A model generated the notes under the pieces. That model was not told the origin of the DNA and made no database searches. It saw only the letters and a program-made list of their open reading frames with translations. Source: Betaproteobacteria bacterium (GTDB lineage: Bacteria; Pseudomonadota; Gammaproteobacteria; Burkholderiales; Usitatibacteraceae). Taken from it: DNA of 5,385 bases. Positions 1 through 5,385 of this stretch are shown here, piece by piece; the first letter of the stretch is position 1; each line of letters begins with the position of its first letter. Location of the stretch: the NCBI GenBank assembly GCA_012274175.1, contig JAAOZZ010000081.1, positions 1 to 5,385 on the forward strand, in the 5' to 3' direction. Position numbers and translations under genes: made by a program.

Positions 1-176
1 CGATCCGGCTCGTCGTGCCACACGTCCTCTACCAGTACGAGGATCCCCAGCTGGAAGGACGCTCGTCGGGGCAGAAGCTCCTGCTGCGCATGGGAAGCGC
101 CAATGGAGGGAAGGTGAAGGCGAAGCTGCGCGAGCTGCGCGCGGCGATCGTCCATTCCCCGGCGGCCACCCACTGA
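1..176 (+). CDS. C-terminal fragment of a probable DUF3014-family protein
   Basis: Only the last 57 codons are present, read in the frame that begins at base 3 and ends at the TGA at 174-176. The visible protein has the segment VLYQYEDPQLEGRSSGQKLL followed by LLRMGSANGGKVKAKLRELR, ending in a short Ala/Pro/Thr/His tail. The pattern of a Tyr/Asp-rich stretch, then SxGQKxLLRMG, then a basic VKAKLRELRAA helix is what I remember of the C-terminus of DUF3014 proteins, a family of unknown function in proteobacteria. That match is from memory, not from a search. Codon third positions are mostly G or C, which supports the frame. The gene converges on livF with 17 bp between stop codons, and I see no convincing terminator hairpin in that gap. 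The start and N-terminal domain lie outside the window. Confidence 0.62.
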   Translation, partial: IRLVVPHVLYQYEDPQLEGRSSGQKLLLRMGSANGGKVKAKLRELRAAIVHSPAATH

Positions 177-193
177 GGGCGCCCGCCGCCGGA

Positions 194-912
194 TTACTCC
201 ATCGCCTCCCACTTCTCCGCGCTCGCCCCGGCCAGGGCGCGCACGCGCTCCTCGTCGCGCGCGAATTCCGCCGCGGGTCCTTCGTACACCACGGCCCCGT
301 TGTCGAGCACGTAGGCCCGGTCGGCGATCTCCACGGCGGCGCGCACGTTCTGCTCCACCAGCAGCACCGAGATGCCCTCGCTGCGCATCGCGACGATCAC
401 CTTGAACACGTCCTGCACGATGAGCGGCGCCAGACCCTGGGAGGGCTCGTCGAGGAAGAGAAGCTTGGGGTTGAGCAGCAGCGCGCGGCCGATGGCGAGC
501 ATCTCCTGCTCCCCGCCCGAGAGCTGGCGGCCCTTGTTGTCGCGCCGCTGTGCCAGCCGCGGGAAGAGCTCGTAGACCCGGGAGGCGGTCCACGGGCCGG
601 GCCGCTCCAGGGGGACCTTGAGGTTCTCGTCGACCGTGAGGTTGGCGAAGATGCGCCGTCCCTCGGGCACATAGCCCACGCCGCGGCCGGCGATTCGGAA
701 CGGGGGCCAGTCGGTGGTGTTCTCGCCGAAGATGCGCACGTAGCCCTGGCGCGGCCGCGCCAGGCCCATGAGGGTGCGCAGCGTCGTGGTCTTGCCCGCG
801 CCGTTGCGCCCGAGCAGGGCCACGAGCTCGCCTTCGCGCACCTCCAGGTCGATGCCGTGGAGGATGTGGCTCTTGCCGTAGAACGTGTGCAGGCCGCGGA
901 CTTCGAGCGCGT

Positions 913-916
<4 letters not shown>
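194..916 (-). CDS. livF: LivF-type ABC transporter ATP-binding protein (branched-chain amino acid family)
   Basis: This 240-residue protein is one of the two cytoplasmic ATPases that power a LIV/HAAT-type importer. In order it shows the A-loop Tyr13, Walker A GRNGAGKTT at 36-44, the LivF-typical segment YVPEGRRIF at 82-90 (Glu85 sits at the usual Q-loop position), the signature LSGGE at 132-136, and Walker B LLFLDE at 152-157 followed by the D-loop-like SQGLAP. The H-loop reads VEQN at 187-190, so Gln189 stands where most ABC ATPases have His. This is usual for LivF as I know the family and is not a mutation of this copy. Length is normal. The ATG at 914-916 overlaps the livG stop as ATGA and is preceded by GGAAGG (complement of 921-926), which supports the start and translational coupling. 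It is the last gene of the operon. The substrate is not determined by this subunit. Confidence 0.96.
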
Positions 917-1658
<742 letters not shown>

Positions 1659-1662
<4 letters not shown>

Positions 1663-2609
1663 GAGGCGAGCCTCCGGCGCAGGATCCCGAGGACGCCGCG
1701 CGGGAAGAAGAGCACCACCAGCATGAAGAAGACCCCGATCACCGACATCCAGTTCTCCGTCTGGCTCGACACGTAGTCCTGCAGCACCACGAAGATCGCC
1801 GCACCGATGAGAGGCCCCCAGAAGGAGCGCATGCCGCCCAGCACCGCCATGATCACGAAGTTGCCCGACTGGTCCCAGCGCAAGGCGCGGGGGTCGGTGA
1901 AGTTGCTGAGCAGCGCGTAGAGCGTGCCCGCGATGCTCACGAAGAAGCACGAGATCACGAACGAGAGCCAGATGTGCTGCTCCACGGGAATGCCCAGGAA
2001 GCGGGCCCGGCGCTCGTTCTCCCGGATCGCGATGAGGGTCCGTCCGAAGGGCGAGCGCAGCAGGAGCGCCATCGCGGCGACACAGGCGGCGAACACCGCG
2101 AGCACCAGGTAGTAGAACGCCTTGTCGCTGCCGAGGATGTCCACGCGCGTGAATCCGAGGTCGAGGGCCTGGCGCTTCCAGCCCGTGAGCCCGTCGTCCC
2201 CGCCCGTCACCTCGTTCCAGCGGAAAGCGATGAAGAAGAACACCTGGCCGAAGGCGATCGTCACCATGGCGAAGTACACGCCGCGCAGCTTCACGATGAG
2301 CGCCCCGATCACCATGGCCGCGAGGGTGCCCACTGCCGCGCCCACGAGGATGCCCAGGGGCGTGCTCGGTACGAGGTACTTGATGGTCATGCCCACGCCG
2401 TACGCCCCGAGGCCGAAGTAGGCGGCGTGGCCGAACGACAGCACGCCGGTGAACCCGAGCAGGAAGTTGAGCGCCATCGCGGCGAGCCCGAGCACCACGA
2501 CCCGGCTCGCGAGCTCCGTGTAGCCGCCCACCGCGCCCATCCAGTACGGCATCGTGAGCAGCACGAGCCAGACGACGGCGTTGGGCACCTGCTGCCTGAG
2601 CGCGCTCAT
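1659..2609 (-). CDS. livM: LivM-type branched-chain amino acid ABC transporter permease
   Basis: This 316-residue, strongly hydrophobic integral membrane protein belongs to the BPD_transp_2 (LivHM) permease family and pairs with LivH to form the inner-membrane channel. After a short Ala/Arg/Gln-rich N-terminus the first membrane segment starts near residue 11. The family hallmark GFTGVLSFGHAAYFGLGAY spans 52-70. A TGGDDGLTG motif at 135-143, in the region where LivM proteins carry their TGGxxGL loop, supports LivM over LivH. The cytoplasmic ATPase-coupling loop, GRTLIAIRENERRARFLGI, covers 189-207. The VLGGMRSFWGPLIGA motif is at 256-270. The protein ends with a basic tail (RGVLGILRRRLAS). 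The ATG overlaps the livH stop as ATGA and has GGAAGGA (complement of 2614-2620) four bases upstream. Its own stop overlaps the livG GTG. Length and motifs are normal, with no sign of damage. Confidence 0.95.
1671..1675 (-). promoter_or_regulatory. Ribosome binding site that fixes the livG start
   Basis: The minus strand reads GGAGG here, separated by eight bases from the GTG at 1660-1662. It lies inside the last codons of livM. A strong Shine-Dalgarno at normal spacing, together with the GTGA overlap and the LivG-like first residues VSLLQVRDVSKHFG, selects this GTG over the ATG at 1948-1950. Confidence 0.8.
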
Positions 2610-3475
2610 TGGGTCCTTCCTTCCTCGCCCAGCAGGCCGCGCGGACGCACGAGCAGCACGAGCCCCATCATCACGTAGATGACCGCTTCCGTGGCCGAGG
2701 GCAGGAACACGGTGGTGAGGCCCGACGCCACGCCGATCAGCAGCCCGCCCAGCAGCGTGCCCGGAAGGCTGCCCAGGCCGCCCACGATGATCGCGACGAA
2801 GCTGGGCATGATGAGCGAGGTGCCGATGGTGGGCTGCAGTCCCAGCATCCCGGCCGCGAGCACGCCCGCGAGTCCCGCGAGGTAGATGCCGAGGCCGAAG
2901 TTGAGGTTGCGCAGCACCCGCACGTTGACTCCCAGCACCGACACCGTCTCGAGGTCGAGGGTACCGGCGCGGATGCGGATCCCGAGGCGCGTGCGGTTGA
3001 GGATGAAGAAAAGCCCCAGCACCGCCACGGCCACGAGCGCCACCATGAAGAGCCGGTATCCGGTGAGGAAGAAGAACTCGGTGCTGAGGGGTGTGGTGAG
3101 GGAGGCCGGGATCGGGTAAGGCACGCTTTGCGCGCCCCAGATGAAGCGCGCGCCGTCTTCCAGGACGTAGGCGAGCCCGAAGGTGAGCAGCAGGCTGTAG
3201 AGCGGATCGCGCCCGTAGAGCGGCCGGATCAGCACGCGCTCGATCGCGAGGCCGATCACCGCGGTCAGCACGGGGGCCACCACCAGGGCGCCCCAGAATC
3301 CCGTGTAGGGCATCAGGGTGTAGGCGAGATAGGCGCCCAGCGCGAGGAAGCCGCCGTGGGCGAAGTTGATCACCCCGCTCAGGTTGAGGATCAGCGACAG
3401 GCCCAGCGCCATCAGTGCGTAGAAGGCACCGACCACGAGGCCGTTGAAGACGTTGAACAGGATCAGCTGCGTCAT
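2606..3475 (-). CDS. livH: LivH-type branched-chain amino acid ABC transporter permease
   Basis: This 289-residue integral membrane protein of the LivHM permease family is the partner of LivM in the importer channel. It starts MTQLILFNVFNGLVVGAFYA, typical of LivH, and carries the family signature GLSLILNLSGVINFAHGG within 25-42, followed by FLALGAY. The cytoplasmic coupling loop begins at TRLGIRIRAG (162-171) and ends LGVNV (181-185). In this copy the segment after RAG reads TLDLETVSVLG, a little divergent from the RAxxxDxxxAxLxG form often seen. A second conserved block VGGLGSLPG lies at 231-239, and the C-terminus has the usual RPRGLLGE element before a short tail. The nearest Shine-Dalgarno is GGAG (complement of 3486-3489), ten bases from the ATG, which is weaker and longer-spaced than those of its neighbours. 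It follows the binding-protein gene after an 88-bp gap. Confidence 0.95.
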   Translation of the reverse strand: MTQLILFNVFNGLVVGAFYALMALGLSLILNLSGVINFAHGGFLALGAYLAYTLMPYTGFWGALVVAPVLTAVIGLAIERVLIRPLYGRDPLYSLLLTFGLAYVLEDGARFIWGAQSVPYPIPASLTTPLSTEFFFLTGYRLFMVALVAVAVLGLFFILNRTRLGIRIRAGTLDLETVSVLGVNVRVLRNLNFGLGIYLAGLAGVLAAGMLGLQPTIGTSLIMPSFVAIIVGGLGSLPGTLLGGLLIGVASGLTTVFLPSATEAVIYVMMGLVLLVRPRGLLGEEGRTQ

Positions 3476-3505
3476 CCGGGGAGGGCTCCGGGGGAATTGC
3501 GAATG

Positions 3506-3539
3506 TGCGCCCGGCCGCGCATTCGCGCGGCCGGGCGCA
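3506..3539 (-). promoter_or_regulatory. Intercistronic GC-rich stem-loop between livK and livH
   Basis: A perfect inverted repeat: arms TGCGCCCGGCCGCGC (3506-3520) and GCGCGGCCGGGCGCA (3525-3539) with a four-base loop, so 15 uninterrupted base pairs that are almost all G-C. It starts 24 bases after the livK stop codon in the direction of transcription and ends 30 bases before the livH ATG. No run of T follows it on the minus strand (the next bases are CATTCGCAATT), so it is not a textbook intrinsic terminator. Hairpins in this position of ABC importer operons are known to stabilise the upstream binding-protein mRNA against 3' exonucleases or to reduce read-through, giving excess binding protein over permease. 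That role is inferred here. Confidence 0.7.
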
Positions 3540-3563
3540 GGGAGTTGCAGGACGAACCGCGCT

Positions 3564-4829
3564 TCAGGCGGGCCAGGTCATCTTGCAGCCGGACTCCTCG
3601 AGGGTGCCCGCGATATCGGGCCCTTTCACCACCTGGTCCACGTGGAAGAGGTCGTCCGGTCCCGCGGGGCCCTTCGCCTGGGCGTGGCCCACGTAGAGGT
3701 TCGGGATCAGCTGGTTCTGCCCCGCGCGGAAGTAAGGCGTGTCCGGCATGAGGGCCACCTCGGGCGGAAGCTTCATGCCCTGCATGGCCTTGGCGATCTT
3801 CACCGCCTCGAGGGACTTGGCGCTGTTGGCGCCGAGAGCGCAGCTCCATGTCGAGGCGAAGCCGAACCAAGTACGCGCCGTGGGCACCCGTCCCGTCTTC
3901 TTCTTGATCGCTGCGACGAACTCCTTCACGTGGGGCACGTTGGGCTGGTTCCAGTACCACTCGAAGACCCAGGTGCCGATGCGCGCTTCCGGCGGCAGGC
4001 CCTCGAGGGGCTCGAGCTCCTGCTGCGCTCCCGCGAGATGGAAGCGCTTGTCCAGGCCGAACTGCACCGCCTGCTTCAGCGCGTTCACCATGTCGTCGCC
4101 CTGGGTGAGGAAGATGATCACGTCGGGCTTCGCGGCCTGGGCCTTGATGAGGTAGGAGGAGAAGTCCGTGGTGCCCAGCGGGGTGAGGTCGGCGCCCAGC
4201 TTGGTGCCGCCCGCCTTGGCGCACGCCTTCTCGAGGCCGGCCTGCAGCGTGTGGCCGAAGGCGTAGTCGGGCGTGATGTAGTACCACTTCTTGCCGGCGT
4301 TCTTGATGAGCGAGGGCGTCACGGCGTTGGCTTCCATCTGCGTCGTGTTGCAGATGCGGAAGACGTTCCAGTGGCAGGTGGCCCCGGTCACGGCGTCGGT
4401 GTGTCCGCCCGGCACGACGTGCAGCACCTTCTTCTCGCTGCTCACGTCGGCCATGGCGAGCGCCAGGGCCGAGTTCACGTTGCCCAGCAGGAAATTCACG
4501 TGATCGCGCTCGATCAGCTTGCGCGCCTTCTGCACCGCGGTGCCGGCGTCGCCGCTGGTGGAGTCCTCGACGATCAGCTCCACGGGCCGCCCGACGATGC
4601 CGCCCTTGGCGTTGATCTGCTCGATGGCGAGCTGGCAGCCGATCAGCTCGTTCTTGCCGACCGCGGCGTAGGTGCCGGTCAGCGGGTTGTCCAGGCCGAT
4701 CTTCACCGGCTGCTCGCCGCGGGCGCTGATGATGAACGGCCCGGTCAGCTGCAGCGCTCCCGCGGCCGCGGCGGCCTTGATCACCGTGCGGCGGCTCAAT
4801 TTCTTGCCCAACAGGTCCTGTCCAGACAT
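3564..4829 (-). CDS. livK: Tat-exported periplasmic substrate-binding protein, LivK/Peripla_BP_6 family
   Basis: This 421-residue protein is the receptor of the importer; it binds substrate in the periplasm and delivers it to LivHM. The N-terminus has a twin-arginine motif SRRTVIK at 12-18, then an Ala-rich hydrophobic stretch to about residue 34, with likely cleavage near SARG (35-38). The mature part opens with VKIGLDNPLTG (42-52), the first strand of type 1 periplasmic binding proteins, followed by INAKGGIVGRPVELIVEDS (72-90). GNVNSALALA (116-125) corresponds to the ligand-contacting Ser/Thr loop, and YITPDYAFG (184-192) to the second-lobe strand. Six cysteines are present (65, 152, 160, 203, 330, 415). 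The ATG has GAGGAG (complement of 4835-4840) five bases upstream. It is the first gene of the operon, separated from livH by a stem-loop. The family is clear; the substrate is not, and the protein differs enough from E. coli LivK that aromatic, amide or other ligands remain possible. Confidence 0.93.
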   Translation of the reverse strand: MSGQDLLGKKLSRRTVIKAAAAAGALQLTGPFIISARGEQPVKIGLDNPLTGTYAAVGKNELIGCQLAIEQINAKGGIVGRPVELIVEDSTSGDAGTAVQKARKLIERDHVNFLLGNVNSALALAMADVSSEKKVLHVVPGGHTDAVTGATCHWNVFRICNTTQMEANAVTPSLIKNAGKKWYYITPDYAFGHTLQAGLEKACAKAGGTKLGADLTPLGTTDFSSYLIKAQAAKPDVIIFLTQGDDMVNALKQAVQFGLDKRFHLAGAQQELEPLEGLPPEARIGTWVFEWYWNQPNVPHVKEFVAAIKKKTGRVPTARTWFGFASTWSCALGANSAKSLEAVKIAKAMQGMKLPPEVALMPDTPYFRAGQNQLIPNLYVGHAQAKGPAGPDDLFHVDQVVKGPDIAGTLEESGCKMTWPA

Positions 4830-4855
4830 GCGCGCTCCTCGAGGTGTGGTTGTGG

Positions 4856-4916
4856 TATCCGGATATCCGCGGTGCGCCCCGGCGGCAACCCTGCGGGATT
4901 CCCGAGGATATCCGCG
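4856..4916. repeat. Paired palindromic repeats upstream of livK (possible operators)
   Basis: The 11-bp sequence GGATATCCGCG occurs twice in the same orientation, at 4861-4871 and 4906-4916, 45 bp apart start to start. Its core GGATATCC is a perfect 8-bp palindrome. The first copy is also overlapped by a second palindrome, TATCCGGATA, at 4856-4865. Both copies lie in the divergent gap between livK and the MFS gene. Repeated symmetric elements upstream of a transporter suggest binding sites for a dimeric regulator, but no regulator gene is in view and I do not recognise the motif. Confidence 0.5.
4860..4888 (-). promoter_or_regulatory. Weak candidate sigma-70 promoter for livK
   Basis: On the minus strand TTGCCG (complement of 4883-4888) and TATCCG (complement of 4860-4865) are separated by 17 bases, resembling -35 and -10 elements with four and three of six consensus bases. 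Transcription would start near 4853, about 24 bases before the livK ATG and just upstream of its GAGGAG ribosome binding site. The -10 region would overlap the palindromes at 4856-4868, fitting a repressor site. The consensus match is poor, so this is a tentative call. Confidence 0.25.
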
Positions 4917-4919
4917 CCG

Positions 4920-4934
4920 AGCTTGCGCGAAGCT
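4920..4934. repeat. Short inverted repeat in the divergent intergenic region
   Basis: AGCTT at 4920-4924 and AAGCT at 4930-4934 form a 5-bp dyad around the spacer GCGCG. The size suits a dimeric regulator site, but a dyad this short can occur by chance in GC-rich DNA. It lies between the GGATATCC repeats and the MFS promoter candidate. Confidence 0.22.
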
Positions 4935-4971
4935 GAACGGGCGGAGGAATTTCGAGGCCGGACCGGGCGTT

Positions 4972-4980
4972 TGCTATCAT
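4972..4980 (+). promoter_or_regulatory. Candidate extended -10 promoter element for the MFS gene
   Basis: TGCTATCAT fits an extended -10 (TGnTATAAT) with five of six bases in the hexamer, and it stands out as AT-rich in GC-rich surroundings. No good -35 is present at the expected distance; TTCGAG at 4951-4956 is a poor match, which is tolerable for an extended -10 promoter. Transcription would begin near 4987, only a few bases before the proposed TTG start of the MFS gene, implying an almost leaderless mRNA. Confidence 0.4.
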
Positions 4981-4989
4981 GCCCACGCC

Positions 4990-5385
4990 TTGATCCGCCG
5001 CTCCACCGTCATCGCCCTGGGCCTGTCGCAGCTCGTCTGCTGGGGCATCACCTACTACCTCATCGGTGTCTTCGGCCCCGCGATGGTGGCGGACCTGCGC
5101 TGGTCGCAGGCCGTGGTCTACGGGGGCTTCTCGGCGGCACTGCTGGTGATGGGCTTTTCCTCCGCGCTCGCGGGACGCTGGATCGACCGCCACGGCGGAG
5201 CGCGCGTAATGGTGGCCGGTTCGCTCCTCACGGCGGCTTCCTGCGTGCTGCTCGCCGTCGCGCACGGCGTAGCGCTCTATTACGCCGCGTGGATCCTGCT
5301 CGGGTTCGCGATGCGCCTCACGCTCTACGACGCCGCGTTCGCCGCCCTCGCGCGCATGGGCGGGCCCGAGGCGCGGCGCCCTATC
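4990..5385 (+). CDS. N-terminal part of an MFS transporter (cut by window end)
   Basis: Positions 4990-5385 give 132 codons with no stop, running off the window. The protein begins with TTG IRRSTVIALGLSQL and has about four hydrophobic segments, near residues 6-29, 43-61, 73-91 and 94-113. Between the second and third is the MFS motif A, GRWIDRHGGAR at 62-72, with Asp66, Arg67, Gly69 and Arg72. The layout WGITYYLIGVFG, then LRWSQAVVYGGFS, then LLGFAMRLTLYDAAFAAL is familiar from proteobacterial 12-helix MFS permeases, usually annotated simply as MFS transporters. The substrate and direction of transport cannot be told. The TTG start is chosen because coding hydrophobicity begins there and no in-frame ATG or GTG lies just upstream; no Shine-Dalgarno precedes it. 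It is divergent from the importer operon and might share its regulation, which is inference only. Confidence 0.85.
   Translation, partial: MIRRSTVIALGLSQLVCWGITYYLIGVFGPAMVADLRWSQAVVYGGFSAALLVMGFSSALAGRWIDRHGGARVMVAGSLLTAASCVLLAVAHGVALYYAAWILLGFAMRLTLYDAAFAALARMGGPEARRPI

Noticed and set aside
177..193. Possible shared terminator between the convergent DUF3014-like gene and livF
   Set aside because: The 17-bp gap and flanks contain only short GC complementarity (GGCGCCC-like) and no T-run; there is not enough to call a terminator.
1974..2678. Plus-strand open frame of 234 codons antisense to livM
   Set aside because: Same kind of charged low-complexity shadow of a membrane protein gene; no motif and no plausible start signal.
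3499..3526. Alternative hairpin GCGAATG / CATTCGC overlapping the livK-livH stem-loop, suggesting a switch
   Set aside because: The alternative pairs only 7 bp and would have to compete with a perfect 15-bp GC stem, so a real conformational switch is unlikely.
2609..3751. Plus-strand open frame of 380 codons antisense to livH
   Set aside because: The translation is His/Glu/Gln/Arg-rich low complexity, mirroring the hydrophobic codons of livH on the other strand. It has no recognisable domain.
4881..4907. Possible sigma-54 (-24/-12) promoter upstream of livK, based on GGTTGCC on the minus strand
   Set aside because: No GG lies at the required distance upstream of the GC, so the two-part consensus is not met.
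3472..5265. Minus-strand open frame of 597 codons overlapping livK and the MFS gene
   Set aside because: It is Arg/Gly/Ala/His-rich, lies in another frame over two well-supported genes and shows no domain; it is a by-product of high GC codon use.

Overview
The window is GC-rich bacterial DNA, with codon third positions dominated by G and C and long spurious antisense reading frames. It looks proteobacterial, most likely a betaproteobacterium (Burkholderiales-like). This is an inference from codon use, the DUF3014-like neighbour and the style of the transporter proteins; no rRNA or marker gene is present to prove it.

Layout: (1) Positions 1-176 hold the 3' end of a plus-strand gene, probably a DUF3014-family protein. 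It converges on the main operon with only 17 bp between the two stop codons. (2) Positions 194-4829, minus strand, carry a complete five-gene branched-chain-amino-acid-type (HAAT/LIV) ABC importer. In transcription order it encodes a substrate-binding protein (livK-like), permeases livH and livM, and ATPases livG and livF. The last four genes are joined by 4-bp stop/start overlaps (ATGA, ATGA, GTGA, ATGA when read from livH to livF as three junctions: ATGA, GTGA, ATGA). The binding-protein gene is set apart by an 88-bp spacer holding a perfect 15-bp stem-loop. (3) Positions 4830-4989 are a divergent intergenic region with a repeated palindromic element and candidate promoters. (4) Positions 4990-5385, plus strand, are the start of a major facilitator superfamily (MFS) transporter cut by the window end.

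Together the importer genes would encode a periplasmic receptor, a heterodimeric membrane channel and two cytoplasmic ATPases. The receptor carries a twin-arginine signal, so it probably reaches the periplasm already folded. The substrate cannot be read from the sequence: family members take up branched-chain or other amino acids, amides, urea or aromatic acids. No transcription regulator, mobile element, RNA gene or CRISPR array is visible, and every stretch over 300 bp is accounted for by a gene.

I did not find a previously undescribed system. The noteworthy points are regulatory: the intercistronic stem-loop, the paired palindromes upstream of the binding-protein gene, the Tat signal, and an unusual near-leaderless TTG start for the MFS gene.
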